DNA of 64,000 nt from Hymenobacter psoromatis (GCF_020012125.1 NZ_JAIFAG010000001.1:3286001-3350000), one strand, 5' to 3'; positions 44,672 to 54,712 are shown, counted from the stretch's first letter. Notes: a model not told the origin generated them from the letters alone. Program-made: numbers and translations.

Positions 44672-45340
44672 ATGCTGGCCGAGCCTGCCGGCGGCTTACC
44701 CCGGCCCCTTGCCATCGTGGGGGCGGGTGGGCTGGGACGGGAAACCGCCCTTTTAATCACGCAGCTCAACGCGGCCGGGGCCGGCTGGGACCTGCGCGGC
44801 TTTTACGACGACCGCCGCCCCGCCACCCCCATCGTAGGCGGCCTGCCCTACCTCGGCACCGTGGCCGCCCTGGCTGCCAGCCCTACCCCCCTGGCCGTGG
44901 CCGTGGCCGTGGGCAGCAGCGCCGGGCGGGCGGCCGTGGTGAGCCGGCTGGCCGCGCCGCACCTCTCGTTTCCGGCGCTGGTGCACCCGCAGGTGGCCCT
45001 GCGGCCCGAGCAGCGCCTTGTGCTGGGCGAGGGTTGCCTCGTGCAGCGCGGCTGCATCCTGACCTGCGACATTACCCTGGGCCGCTTCGTGCTGCTGAAC
45101 CTAGGCTGCACCGTGGGCCACGATGCGGTGCTGGAAGATTTTTGCTCCCTCATGCCGCACGCCAACGTGGGCGGTGGGGCCCACCTCGAAACCGGCGCGT
45201 ACCTGGGTACCAACGCCACAGTTATCCACCAGGTGCGAATAGGCGCGCACACCACCGTGGGGGCCGGGGCCGTGGCCGTGCGCGACCTACCCCCCGGCAT
45301 CACCGCCGTAGGCGTACCGGCGAAGGCAATCAGCAAGTAG
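44672..45340 (+). CDS. NeuD/PglD-like sugar O- or N-acetyltransferase
   Basis: A 222-residue acetyltransferase from the ATG at 44672; the frame is open to a TTG at 44627 but the extra residues look untranslated. The N-terminal part is the Rossmann-like PglD domain (LAIVGAGGLGRETALLI, LRGFYDDRRP, VGGLPYLGTVAAL), and the C-terminal part a left-handed beta helix of hexapeptide repeats (HPQVALRPEQRLVLGEGCLV, FVLLNLGCTVGHDAVLEDF, GAYLGTNATVIHQVRIGAHT, VGAGAVAVRDLPPGITAVGVPAK). His in VGHDAVL is the expected catalytic base. The aminotransferase gene follows directly, as in bacillosamine-type loci. Its TAG stop lies in the left arm of an inverted repeat. Confidence 0.88.
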   Translation: MLAEPAGGLPRPLAIVGAGGLGRETALLITQLNAAGAGWDLRGFYDDRRPATPIVGGLPYLGTVAALAASPTPLAVAVAVGSSAGRAAVVSRLAAPHLSFPALVHPQVALRPEQRLVLGEGCLVQRGCILTCDITLGRFVLLNLGCTVGHDAVLEDFCSLMPHANVGGGAHLETGAYLGTNATVIHQVRIGAHTTVGAGAVAVRDLPPGITAVGVPAKAISK

Positions 45341-45430
45341 CAGTGGACAATCGGCAGTTAGCATTTTCAGGACGCCAACTGGCTCTTTCTTTGCAGCTGC
45401 TACTTGCCTAATTGTTCACTGCTACTTGCT
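45332..45430. repeat. Inverted repeat from stop codon to start codon
   Basis: AGCAAGTAGCAGTGGACAAT (45332-45351) and ATTGTTCACTGCTACTTGCT (45411-45430) match at 19 of 20 positions. The left arm encodes the last two residues and the TAG of the acetyltransferase; the right arm ends 10 bases before the aminotransferase start. Confidence 0.85.
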
Positions 45431-45440
45431 AATTAAAAAG

Positions 45441-46568
45441 TTGGACCGCATTTACCTTTCGCCGCCGCACTTGGGCCGCCACGAGCTGAACTACCTGCTC
45501 AAAGCGGTGGAAGACAACTGGGTAGCGCCCGTGGGGCCGAACCTGGACGGCTTCGAGGCCGACATCTGCGCGGCGGTGGGCGTGCCCTACTGCGTAGCCC
45601 TGAGTTCGGGCACGGCGGCCTTGCACCTAGGGCTGCTGCTGCTGGGCGTGGGCCCCGGCGATGAAGTGCTGTGCCCCTCGTTTACGTTCGTGGCCACGGC
45701 CAACGCTATTCTCTACTGCGGGGCTACCCCCGTCTTCGTCGATAGCGAGGCCGAAACCTGGAACCTGTGCCCTGCGCGCCTGCGCGAGGCCATCAAGGAC
45801 CGGCTCCGACTGGGTAAAAAGCCCAAGGCGCTGCTATTGGTGCACCTCTACGGAATGCCCGCCAAGCTGGCGGAAGTGCTGGCGCTGGCCGCTGAGTATG
45901 AGGTGCCCATTCTGGAAGATGCGGCCGAGGCGCTGGGTTCGCACTGGCAGCAGCAGCCGCTGGGCGGCTTCGGGCGGGTAGGCGTATTTTCGTTTAATGG
46001 GAATAAAATACTGACCACCAGCGGCGGCGGCGCGCTTGTAACCTACGACCGTGCGCTGGCTGCACGGGCGCGCTTCCTGGCCAGCCAGGCCAAGGACCCT
46101 GCCCCGCACTACCAGCACTCGGAGGTGGGCTATAACTACGGCCTTAGCAACCTGCTGGCCGGCATCGGGCGCGGCCAGATGGAGCTGCTACCCGACCGCG
46201 TGAAGCGCCGCCGCGAGATTTTCCAGTGGTACCAGGAGCACCTCGCCGGTCTGCCCGGCTTGGCCCTGGCCCCAAGTCCCGAGCCCGCCGGCAGCCACAG
46301 CAACCGCTGGCTCACGACCCTGCTGCTCGACCCCGAAGCCACCGCCGCTACCCCCGAAACCGTGCGCCAGCACCTCGAAACGCGCCACATCGAAAGCCGC
46401 CCGCTCTGGAAGCCACTGCACTTACAGCCGCTTTTCGCCGACGCGCCCATGTACGGCGGCGCGGTATGCGCCGGCCTGTTTGCCCGCGGCCTGTGCCTGC
46501 CCAGCGGCACCGCGATGGGCGACGACGAACTGCGCCGCGTGGCCAAAGCTTTGCACGAAATAGTATAG
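45441..46568 (+). CDS. DegT/DnrJ/EryC1/StrS family aminotransferase
   Basis: A PLP-dependent sugar aminotransferase of about 376 residues that should aminate a 4-keto nucleotide sugar. I start at the TTG at 45441 (LDRIYLSPPHLGRHELNYL), which is the family beginning; an in-frame TTG at 45426 would add five residues. Motifs: ALSSGTAALHLGLLLLGVGPGDEVL, PSFTFVATANAILYCGATPVFVD, LLVHLYGMPA, ILEDAAEALGSHW, and the PLP lysine (about residue 189) in FSFNGNKILTTSGGGALVT. With the acetyltransferase upstream and a PglC-type sugar transferase at 29.3 kb it matches the PglE-PglD-PglC set for a diacetamido sugar. Confidence 0.92.
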   Translation: MDRIYLSPPHLGRHELNYLLKAVEDNWVAPVGPNLDGFEADICAAVGVPYCVALSSGTAALHLGLLLLGVGPGDEVLCPSFTFVATANAILYCGATPVFVDSEAETWNLCPARLREAIKDRLRLGKKPKALLLVHLYGMPAKLAEVLALAAEYEVPILEDAAEALGSHWQQQPLGGFGRVGVFSFNGNKILTTSGGGALVTYDRALAARARFLASQAKDPAPHYQHSEVGYNYGLSNLLAGIGRGQMELLPDRVKRRREIFQWYQEHLAGLPGLALAPSPEPAGSHSNRWLTTLLLDPEATAATPETVRQHLETRHIESRPLWKPLHLQPLFADAPMYGGAVCAGLFARGLCLPSGTAMGDDELRRVAKALHEIV

Positions 46569-46579
46569 TAGGCTTAAGC

Positions 46580-47890
46580 CTACCCCATGCTCGCCAGCTC
46601 CTGCTCAATCTCAACAAACAGCGGTCGGCCGGCCACTTCCGGCAGCGTGCATCGCCGCTGCAAATTGGCTAGCGCGGCCAGCGCGGCTGGGTCGCCGGCC
46701 GGGCAGTGAGCCAGCAACTCTTCTAGCAGACAGCCAAAGGCGCGAGCTTCCAGGCGTTGCAAGGCCGAGGCGGCGGGGGCAGCGGGGTCGAAGAAGCTCG
46801 CCGCCCCAAAATCACCCAGCAGGCCGTCACCGGCCGGGGTAGCCAAAATATTGTGGGCGTATAAATCGCCGTGCAGAATGCCCTGCCCGTGCAAATGCGC
46901 CGTGGCTGCCGCGATGCCGCGGGCCAGGCGCACGACCGCCGCCAGCGTAAAGGTGGTGCCCGGCTCGTACACATCGCGGGTGCAGGTAGCCAGGCTGGGC
47001 GGCCCGGCCAGGTTGCCGTAGCTGGGGCTGATGAGGTCGAGCACCAGGCCCTCAGCCCCGGCCGGGTGCTGGCTAATTTTACCCTCGACCGCAATTAAAT
47101 TGAGGTGGCGGCCGGCCCCGATGCAGGCCAGCATCTCGCTGTGGGGTAGGCCGTCGCTGGTCACCGCGCCTTTGAATACTTTCACAGCCACCTCGACTGG
47201 GGCGGCCCGCTGCCACCGCGCCCGGTAAATAACGCCCGACGCGCCCTCGCCCAACTGCTGCTCTAGCGCCAAATCGGGCCAGGGAATGTGGGCAATAGGG
47301 TGCCGCGCCACCGCCGCCGCCTCGGCCGCCGCGCCGAAAGGGTTGCCGGCGTAGGCCAGCCAGCTGAGGCGGGGTAGGGCCAGTAACCAGGCGGGTAATT
47401 CGGTTAGCTCGTTGGCGGCGATGCGCAGCAGCTCCAGGCGGGTGCAGTGAGCCAGCTCGGCGGGCAGGTGGCGGAGGCGGTTGCCGGCCAGCATCAGCTT
47501 TTGCAGCCGCCCACACCGGCCGATTTCGGGGGGTAGGGTTTCGAGCTGATTATCAGTGAGGATAAGCCAGCGCAGCGCGGGCGGCAGTGCGGCAGCTGGT
47601 AGCGTGCGGATTTTATTCGCCTTAAACCCCACCATGTGCAGCCGCGGGCACTGACCCAGCGCCTCGGGCAAGGCCGTAAATTCATTGTCAGAACAAAACA
47701 GTACTTCCAGCCGGTGCAGCCGGTCCAGGTCGGGGGGTAGGGCGCGGAGCTGATTCCCCGATAAATTCAGGATTTCCAGCGTGTCGGCGAGGTCGAATAT
47801 CTCCTTAGGAAACTCGGTGAGGCCGGCTGAGAGGTCGAGGCGGCGCAGGCCGGCCAGCTTCCCGGCGCGGAGGTCTTCAAGCGTGTGCAT
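46580..47890 (-). CDS. Leucine-rich repeat protein kinase
   Basis: A 436-residue protein combining about seven leucine-rich repeats (residues ~14-185; for example LEILNLSGNQLRALPPDLDRL) with a protein kinase domain (residues ~205-436). The kinase has the Gly loop LGEGASGVIYRARW, Lys237 in VAVKVF, a candidate Glu252, the catalytic loop HGDLYAHN (Asp342, Asn347) and GDFG (Asp360). HGDLYAHN rather than HRDLKxxN and a short activation segment recall tyrosine kinase-like or Ser/Thr LRR-kinases. No signal or membrane segment is seen, so both halves are cytoplasmic. I recall such proteins in scattered Bacteroidota and Pseudomonas. Targets are unknown. The gene stands alone. Confidence 0.88.
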   Translation of the reverse strand: MHTLEDLRAGKLAGLRRLDLSAGLTEFPKEIFDLADTLEILNLSGNQLRALPPDLDRLHRLEVLFCSDNEFTALPEALGQCPRLHMVGFKANKIRTLPAAALPPALRWLILTDNQLETLPPEIGRCGRLQKLMLAGNRLRHLPAELAHCTRLELLRIAANELTELPAWLLALPRLSWLAYAGNPFGAAAEAAAVARHPIAHIPWPDLALEQQLGEGASGVIYRARWQRAAPVEVAVKVFKGAVTSDGLPHSEMLACIGAGRHLNLIAVEGKISQHPAGAEGLVLDLISPSYGNLAGPPSLATCTRDVYEPGTTFTLAAVVRLARGIAAATAHLHGQGILHGDLYAHNILATPAGDGLLGDFGAASFFDPAAPAASALQRLEARAFGCLLEELLAHCPAGDPAALAALANLQRRCTLPEVAGRPLFVEIEQELASMG

Positions 47891-47985
47891 GGCAGCAAAG
47901 GTCGGGCCGAGGGCCGGACTCCGGCGCTTCCTATGCTACCCCAGGGTTTATTGGGCTGGTTGCAGGGCATTAATCCCGAACCACT

Positions 47986-48681
47986 TTATTTGTAAGCGGG
48001 CAAAGCTATTCGTTGCTGAATTTCCGCAGCCTTAGGCACCGGCGCTACCGGGCGGACAAACAGTCGCCGCAGTAGCCAGTGGGTAGGCAAATAAAACACT
48101 ACTAGCAGCGCCAGCATCCAGCCCAGCAGGTACACCGGGCCGGGCAGCCAGGTTTGGGTGTGGGCATCATCGAAGCCGAAAACGTAGTTGATATTGACCG
48201 GAATTTGCGGGTTGGGCAGCACGGTGCCAGCGGGGGGTAGCAAAAAGTAAGCTACCAGGCACAGACCCCAACCCAGGGCCGCCCAGGCCAGCAGGGCCCG
48301 GCGGTCGTAGCCCAGCCGTCGCACCAGAAAGAGCAGCAGAAACGGCAGCCACCCGTGGAAAAATGACAGCCCGCGTAAAAATAATGACCGTTGCGGGTCA
48401 AACATATACGCCGTGAGGCCGACCAGGTGAAAGCCAAATAGGGTCGCCACAAAATCGAAGCACCACAGCAGCTGCGGCACCAGAATGCCCACCGCCGCCA
48501 TTGAGGCGGGTAGGGCGCGCTCGGTCCAGACGCTGACGAAGGCCAGCAGCAGCGCCACGTCGCAGAAATACAGGAAGTTGGTAGGGCCGTAGTGGCGGTA
48601 GTACACCGGCACCATAACCAGCAAAAAGGCGCTGAGCGTCAGCTTGAGCAGCAGTGGCAGGCGGGGCGAAGCGGGTAGCAT
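47986..48681 (-). CDS. Multi-spanning membrane protein of unknown function
   Basis: About 231 residues from the ATG at 48681 (MLPASPRLPLLLKLTLSAFLL); the frame is open to 48774 but the added part is Arg/Cys-rich and unlikely. There are six or seven hydrophobic helices, with the phrases YRHYGPTNFLYFCDVALLL and LSFFHGWLPFLLLFLVRRLGYDRRAL between them, and a soluble loop VNINYVFGFDDAHTQTWLPG. I know similar proteins only as uncharacterised membrane-associated proteins. The conserved-looking Asn, Asp and His residues in loops could mean an enzyme in the membrane, but nothing more can be said. Confidence 0.75.
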   Translation of the reverse strand: MLPASPRLPLLLKLTLSAFLLVMVPVYYRHYGPTNFLYFCDVALLLAFVSVWTERALPASMAAVGILVPQLLWCFDFVATLFGFHLVGLTAYMFDPQRSLFLRGLSFFHGWLPFLLLFLVRRLGYDRRALLAWAALGWGLCLVAYFLLPPAGTVLPNPQIPVNINYVFGFDDAHTQTWLPGPVYLLGWMLALLVVFYLPTHWLLRRLFVRPVAPVPKAAEIQQRIALPAYK

Positions 48682-48892
48682 AACGAAGGAAAAAAGGTGG
48701 AGCCGGCCCCGCCGCCAGTAGTGGCACTGCCGGGAAAGCGCTGCGAAATACGCGCCTCCCCGCTGCCCCCACACGCCTATTTTTTCCTTAGTCAGACTTT
48801 ATTTTTCTATTCTTTTTAGAAATAATTATCTACTAGTCAATAATTTACCTATCATCTTATCCGACTTTTGCACGTAGTCCAAAAGGCCTGGC

Positions 48893-50044
48893 CTACCCTA
48901 CCCCCAGCGCGTGCTCCAGGTCCACGAGCAGGTCGGCTACTTCCTCAATACCAACACTCAGGCGCAGCACGCCGGGCGTGATGCCCAGCGCTGCCCGCTG
49001 GGCCGGCGTGAGGCCGCGGTGCGAGGTGGCGGCCGGGTACGAGCACGACGACTGCACGCCCGCCAGCGACGGGGCCAGCGGGAAAAGCTTGGTTTTCTGA
49101 ATAAACGCATCCACGGCTGCCGCCGAGTCGTCGGCTAGCCGCACCGAGAGCATCCCGCCAAACAGGCCGCCCAGCAGCTCGTGGGCCGCCAGGTCGTGGC
49201 CGGGATGACTAGTCAGGCCGGGGTAGAAAACCTGGGCCACGGCCGGGCTGTCGGCCAGGAAGCGGGCCACAGTCATGGCGTTTTCGGAGTGTTGGCGCAT
49301 CCGTAGGCGCAGGGTTTTCAAGCCGCGCACGGCCAGCCAGCTATCGAGCGGGGCCAGCATGAGGCCGAGATTAGTGGCTATCTGGCGCAGGCGCTGGCCA
49401 ATGGCCGGGTCGCGGGCTACCACTACCCCCGCCGTCACGTCGGAGTGGCCGGCCAGGTACTTGGTGGCCGAGTGCCACACCATATCGGCTCCCCAACTCA
49501 GGGGCGTGGTGAGAATAGGTGAAGTAAACGAGCTGTCAATCAGCAATAAAATGCCTTCGGCCTGGCAGGCCTGAGCCAAGCGCGGGCCGTCGAGCACTAC
49601 CAGCAGCGGGTTGCTGAGTACTTCGGCCAGCACCAGCTTGGTAGTGGGGCGGCGGTGGCGGGCCACGTCGTAGAGGTCGGCCAGCGGCACGTAGCTCGTT
49701 TCGATGCCCAGGCGGGCCAGCTCCTTAGAAAGCAGTACCACTGAGCCGCCATACAGCTCGGCGGGGCATAGCACGTGGTCGCCGGCCTGGCAGGTGGCCA
49801 GCACGGCGGCCAGCAGCCCGGCCAGGCCCGCGCCGGTGGCTACCCCCCCGCCGGCCGCGCCTTCGAGCCGGGCCACTTCGGCCACCAGCTCGTCGGAGTT
49901 GGGGTGCTCGGAGCGCGAGTAGCCGTAGCGCCCCCCGTGGTCGGGGGCAGTATAGTATTCTTCCAGCTCGGCCAGCGAACTGAATTTGAAAACCGACGTT
50001 TGAAAAATCGGGGTGACTTTTGGGTGAATCGTGGTCAGGTCCAT
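48893..50044 (-). CDS. Trans-sulfuration PLP enzyme (cystathionine gamma-synthase/lyase-like)
   Basis: A 383-residue member of the Cys/Met metabolism PLP family. Visible are TPIFQTSVFKFSSLAELE, YGYSRSEHPNSDELVAEVARLEGA, the phosphate-binding VATGAGLAGLLA, AELYGGS with the stacking Tyr, Asp170 in LLLIDSSFTSP, and the PLP lysine, Lys195, in HSATKYLAGHSD. Cystathionine gamma-synthase, gamma- and beta-lyases and homocysteine synthases share these motifs, so the exact reaction is not certain. No methionine or cysteine gene and no SAM riboswitch is seen nearby. The ATG at 50044 is the natural start, though the N-terminus is slightly shorter than in many relatives. Confidence 0.85.
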   Translation of the reverse strand: MDLTTIHPKVTPIFQTSVFKFSSLAELEEYYTAPDHGGRYGYSRSEHPNSDELVAEVARLEGAAGGGVATGAGLAGLLAAVLATCQAGDHVLCPAELYGGSVVLLSKELARLGIETSYVPLADLYDVARHRRPTTKLVLAEVLSNPLLVVLDGPRLAQACQAEGILLLIDSSFTSPILTTPLSWGADMVWHSATKYLAGHSDVTAGVVVARDPAIGQRLRQIATNLGLMLAPLDSWLAVRGLKTLRLRMRQHSENAMTVARFLADSPAVAQVFYPGLTSHPGHDLAAHELLGGLFGGMLSVRLADDSAAAVDAFIQKTKLFPLAPSLAGVQSSCSYPAATSHRGLTPAQRAALGITPGVLRLSVGIEEVADLLVDLEHALGVG

Positions 50045-50167
50045 AGGTGGGGCGCACTACCTGCGCCCGATTGTGGGGCCGGCACGCGCGCAGTCGGAAG
50101 CAATATTAAGGCCTCCGGCCAGAAACGGGCGCGCACTGACCCACTCAACCGGGCACCGCGCCCCTAC

Positions 50168-51292
50168 TTACTGGGTGCGGCGTACTTCGCTGGCTTCGTC
50201 TCGCACCTGGGTAGCCATCTCAATCACCTGCTCGGCTTTGCTCACCACCGATTCGGGCATGAGGTGCCGCAATGCCACGTTTTCGCGGGCAAATACCTGC
50301 ATTAGCACGATGAAGTAGGAGAGTAGCAGCGGCCCAATAACCAGCCCTACGATGCCAAAAATCTCCACGCCCAGCGTTAAGCCTACCAGCGTTACCCAGG
50401 GGTGAATATCGCCCATGTACTTGGCCAGCCAGATGCGCAGCAGGTTGTCGATATTGATGATAATCACGCAGCCAACTATCAGAATTCCAATGGCCTGGCT
50501 CGTTTGGCCCTGGGTAAACTGGTAGATGGCCGCCGGCCCCCACACCAATGGTGTACCCAGCACCGGAATAAAGGCCACGAAGAAGGCAATAACCGTCCAG
50601 AAAAGGGGGGTGGGAACCCCAAATATCCAGAGCGTCGCGCCCGTCAGCAGGCCTTGCACCAACGCTACCAGGCCCTGGCCCAGCACATTGGCGTTCACGT
50701 TATTGCGCAGTGATTCGCTCAGCTCTTCCATCGTTTTGTCGCGGAAGGGCAGGTAGCGGTGCAGCCCGGCCAAAAACGCCTCTTCTTGTGTGAAGAGGTA
50801 GTAGAGCGTAAATAGCATCAGTCCCACGATGACAATAATGTTGAGCACGCTGCTGGCCAGCGTCGGTATCCACTGACTCACCCTGGTGGCTCCCTGCTGT
50901 AATAGCTGGCGCACCTGGGTCTGCTGCGTCACCTGCATCCCAAGTTTGCGCTCAATGCCCTGCACAGTAGTCAGTATTTGGTCGGTATTCTGGGCCAGCT
51001 CGCGTACCCGGTCAATGAGCAGCGACGAAAGCGCGAAAAACGGGATAATCAGCACCACCACTGCAAACAACAGCAGCAGCACCGTTACAAGGGTGCGGTT
51101 CCAGTGCCGCCGGTGCACCAAGGACGTAAACCACGGCCGTAGCACCACATACAGAATACCAGCCCCCAAAAAGGCCGTCAGGTATTGCAGCAGGCCAAAC
51201 AGTGCCAGCATTCCTAGCACTATCAGTGTCACGATGAGGAGCAGGTAACGCTGGCGCGGGGTATAGATATTGGTATCAGCAGTGGAGGACAT
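50168..51292 (-). CDS. AI-2E family transporter
   Basis: A 374-residue inner membrane protein of the AI-2E (TqsA/PerM) family. It has paired N-terminal helices (YLLLIVTLIVLGMLALFGLLQYL and LGAGILYVVLRPWF), a soluble amphipathic middle segment, and the conserved C-terminal block beginning LVALVQGLLTGATLWIFGVPTPLFWTVIAF, then FIPVLGTPLVWGPAAIYQF and HPWVTLVGLTLGVEIFGIVGLVIGPLLL. Family members have been linked to autoinducer or ion export. The substrate is not known here. It is upstream of the trans-sulfuration gene on the same strand with a 123-base gap. Confidence 0.92.
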   Translation of the reverse strand: MSSTADTNIYTPRQRYLLLIVTLIVLGMLALFGLLQYLTAFLGAGILYVVLRPWFTSLVHRRHWNRTLVTVLLLLFAVVVLIIPFFALSSLLIDRVRELAQNTDQILTTVQGIERKLGMQVTQQTQVRQLLQQGATRVSQWIPTLASSVLNIIVIVGLMLFTLYYLFTQEEAFLAGLHRYLPFRDKTMEELSESLRNNVNANVLGQGLVALVQGLLTGATLWIFGVPTPLFWTVIAFFVAFIPVLGTPLVWGPAAIYQFTQGQTSQAIGILIVGCVIIINIDNLLRIWLAKYMGDIHPWVTLVGLTLGVEIFGIVGLVIGPLLLSYFIVLMQVFARENVALRHLMPESVVSKAEQVIEMATQVRDEASEVRRTQ

Positions 51293-51362
51293 AAAGTAAA
51301 TTTCGGGCAGAAAACGAATGAGTATCTGCTGAACGAAAAAACGTCGCCAATGGCTAATGCAA

Positions 51363-51429
51363 AACGGAGAGCCCTCCGTTTCCGCGCCAACGAGCTGGTC
51401 GTTCAGCGGGAAACGGAGGGCTCTCCGTT
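51363..51429. repeat. Inverted repeat downstream of atpC
   Basis: Perfect 21-bp arms at 51363-51383 (AACGGAGAGCCCTCCGTTTC and C) and 51409-51429 enclose AACGAGCTGGTCGTT, itself a partial palindrome. It lies in the gap between atpC and the AI-2E gene, 20 bases after the atpC stop on the minus strand, and may serve as a terminator. Confidence 0.85.
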
Positions 51430-51449
51430 CTACAAATCAGCTTATTTAC

Positions 51450-51692
51450 TTATGCCGAAGCCGATTCGGCCAATACGGTTACCTGGTTGCGCAGCACTTC
51501 CACGATGCCGCCGCTGATGTGAAACGTGCCGCCGCCCGCGCCCGTCACCGTCACGTCGCCGGCCTTCAGCGCCGCAATAAGCGGCGCGTGGTTGTTGAGC
51601 ACCTCAAACGAGCCGTCGGTGCCCGGAAACCGCACCGACGTAGCTTCGCCCTCGTACACTTTCCGGTCGGGCGTGATGATTTCTACGTGCAT
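51450..51692 (-). CDS. atpC: F-type ATP synthase epsilon subunit
   Basis: An 80-residue epsilon subunit of the F1 ATP synthase central stalk. It comprises only the N-terminal beta-sandwich (MHVEIITPDRKVYEGEATSVRFPGTDGSFEVLNNHAPLIAAL, read across two segments) and stops at VLAESASA, so the C-terminal helical hairpin that inhibits ATP hydrolysis in E. coli is missing. Short epsilon subunits are common in Bacteroidota as I recall. It is downstream of atpD, separated by 85 bases of GTTAAGAGTTA repeats. The other F1F0 genes are elsewhere, as usual in this phylum. Confidence 0.95.
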   Translation of the reverse strand: MHVEIITPDRKVYEGEATSVRFPGTDGSFEVLNNHAPLIAALKAGDVTVTGAGGGTFHISGGIVEVLRNQVTVLAESASA

Positions 51693-51700
51693 AACTCTTT

Positions 51701-51777
51701 AGTTAAGAGTTAAAGGTTAAGAGTTAAGAATTAACAGTTGAACGACAACTCTCACTTCTTAACTCTCAACTCTTAAC

Positions 51778-51778
<1 letters not shown>
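51701..51778. repeat. GTTAAGAGTTA inverted and direct repeats between atpD and atpC
   Basis: The plus strand reads AGTTAAGAGTTAAAGG then TTAAGAGTTAAGAA (51701-51730) and, inverted, TTCTTAACTCTCAACTC then TTAACT (51756-51778). The arms run from just upstream of the atpC start to the atpD stop codon. Confidence 0.8.
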
Positions 51779-53301
<1,523 letters not shown>

Positions 53302-53328
53302 TTAGTAAATTACGTTTATTTCAGGGTG

Positions 53329-53359
53329 CAAAAGTACGCCTCAAACCCGTCTTTTCAAA
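53329..53359 (-). promoter_or_regulatory. Promoter of atpD-atpC
   Basis: On the minus strand TTTG (53356-53359) and TACTTTTG (53329-53336) are separated by 19 bases. This fits the Bacteroidota consensus at both elements and leaves a leader of about 40 bases before the atpD ATG at 53280. Confidence 0.8.
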
Positions 53360-53446
53360 GCTGTAGCCAAGATGAACTCCGCCCCTACCCCCGCCGGCCC
53401 GCCCGAAGCCTGCGGGCGCTTTCCCGAAAAAAAATTACGCAGTCGC

Positions 53447-53476
53447 TTGCCTCGTATTATTCTTTTAGTACCTTTG
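53447..53476 (+). promoter_or_regulatory. Promoter of tRNA-Gln
   Basis: TTG (53447-53449) and TACCTTTG (53469-53476) are 19 bases apart, an excellent match to the Bacteroidota consensus, 33 bases before the tRNA. Confidence 0.8.
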
Positions 53477-53508
53477 CAGCCCCGAACGGCAGATGCCCGC
53501 CGGGAATC

Positions 53509-53581
53509 TGTCCGATGGTGTAACTGGCAACACGCTTGATTTTGATTCAAGAAAGTCCAGGTTCGAGCCCTGGTCGGACAA
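53509..53581 (+). tRNA. tRNA-Gln (anticodon TTG)
   Basis: The acceptor arms TGTCCGA (53509-53515) and TCGGACA (53574-53580) pair fully. The anticodon stem CTTGA/TCAAG encloses the loop TTTTGAT, with anticodon TTG, and the T arm reads CCAGG-TTCGAGC-CCTGG. The discriminator base is A and CCA is not encoded. The window also carries gatA, part of the route that makes Gln-tRNA from Glu-tRNA. Confidence 0.97.
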
Positions 53582-53604
53582 CGACACTGCTCGATAACTT
53601 TAGC

Positions 53605-53647
53605 AAAGGCGCTGGCTGCTCCCCTTCGGGAGTAAGCCAGCGCCTTT
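53605..53647 (+). terminator. Terminator of tRNA-Gln
   Basis: A 13-bp stem, AAAGGCGCTGGCT (53605-53617) with AGCCAGCGCCTTT (53635-53647), contains an inner CTCCC/GGGAG hairpin and is followed by CGCTTTTT. Confidence 0.85.
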
Positions 53648-53782
53648 CGCTTTTTAGCCCAACATGTGCGATAAGCTTTAGCTTGCCGTTTGGAGTACTG
53701 ACCTTTCCTTTCACCCCACAAGCCAGCAAGCTGCAGCGTACCCTACGCCTCCCGGCGAGCTACAGCTTACCATACTTACTCT

Positions 53783-54712
53783 ATGGACCCGCACGTTAAA
53801 CTATTTGCCGGCAGCGCCTCCCAGGTGCTGGGCCGTAAAATCGCCGCTGCTTACGGCCAGCCCCTGGGCGACCTCACCATCCAGCGCTTTGCCGACAGCG
53901 AGCTGGGCCCGAGCTTCGATGAGAGCGTGCGCGGCTGCGAGGTGTTCCTCATCCAGAGTACCTACCCCCCTTCCGAGCACCTGATGGAGCTGATGCTGAT
54001 GGTGGATGCCTGCAAGCGCGCCTCGGCCCACAAAGTTAATATCGTGATGCCCTACATGGGCTACGCCCGCCAGGACCGCAAGGACAAGCCCCGCGTGAGC
54101 ATTGGGGCCAAGGTGGTGGCCAACATCATTCAGAGCGTGGGCACTGACCGCCTGATGACCTGCGACCTGCACGCGGGCCAGATTCAGGGCTTTTTTGATA
54201 TCCCGGTGGACCACCTCGACGGAGCCACCGTTACGGCTCCTTATATAAAGTCCTTGAACCTCGAAAACCTGCTGTTCGCCTCACCCGATGTAGGAGGGGT
54301 AGTGCGCACCCGCGCCTTCGCCAAGAAGTTTGGGGCCGAGATTGTAGTCTGCGATAAGATGCGCCTGCGGGCCAATGAAATCGCCTCTATGCAGGTCATC
54401 GGCGACGTGAAGGGCATGGACGTAGTGTTTGTGGACGACATGGTGGACACGGCCGGCACCATCTGCAAAGCTGCCGACCTAGTGATGGAGCGCGGAGCCA
54501 ATTCGGTGCGCGCCGTTATTACGCACCCGCTGCTGAGTGGCCCGGCGCACGCCCGCATCCGCGCCTCGCAGCTCACTGAATTGATTACGACCGATACCAT
54601 TCCGCAGCGCGAGGAAAACGAGAAGGTGCGGGTGATTTCGCTGGCTCCATTGTTTGCCGCTGCCATTCGCAACGTGGTAACGCACGAGAGCATCAGCTCG
54701 CTATTTGGGTAG
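53783..54712 (+). CDS. prs: Ribose-phosphate pyrophosphokinase
   Basis: Makes PRPP from ribose 5-phosphate and ATP for nucleotide, His and Trp synthesis. The 309 residues match class I PRPP synthetase: KLFAGSASQVLGRKIAAAYG, RFADSELGPSFDESVRG, PYMGYARQDRKDKPR, the catalytic DLHAGQIQGFFDIPVDHL and the PRPP loop VFVDDMVDTAGTI. The order prs, rplY, pth is a familiar bacterial cluster. The phrase STYPPSE is written with a CTACCCCC word. A weak hairpin (54719-54747) follows the stop. Confidence 0.97.
   Translation: MDPHVKLFAGSASQVLGRKIAAAYGQPLGDLTIQRFADSELGPSFDESVRGCEVFLIQSTYPPSEHLMELMLMVDACKRASAHKVNIVMPYMGYARQDRKDKPRVSIGAKVVANIIQSVGTDRLMTCDLHAGQIQGFFDIPVDHLDGATVTAPYIKSLNLENLLFASPDVGGVVRTRAFAKKFGAEIVVCDKMRLRANEIASMQVIGDVKGMDVVFVDDMVDTAGTICKAADLVMERGANSVRAVITHPLLSGPAHARIRASQLTELITTDTIPQREENEKVRVISLAPLFAAAIRNVVTHESISSLFG

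Noticed and set aside
50045..50167. SAM riboswitch before the trans-sulfuration gene
   Set aside because: I could not find the paired core of SAM-I or SAM-II; the gap is plain GC-rich sequence.
53341..53721. A minus-strand frame of 126 codons over tRNA-Gln
   Set aside because: It overlaps a certain tRNA gene, its promoter and terminator.
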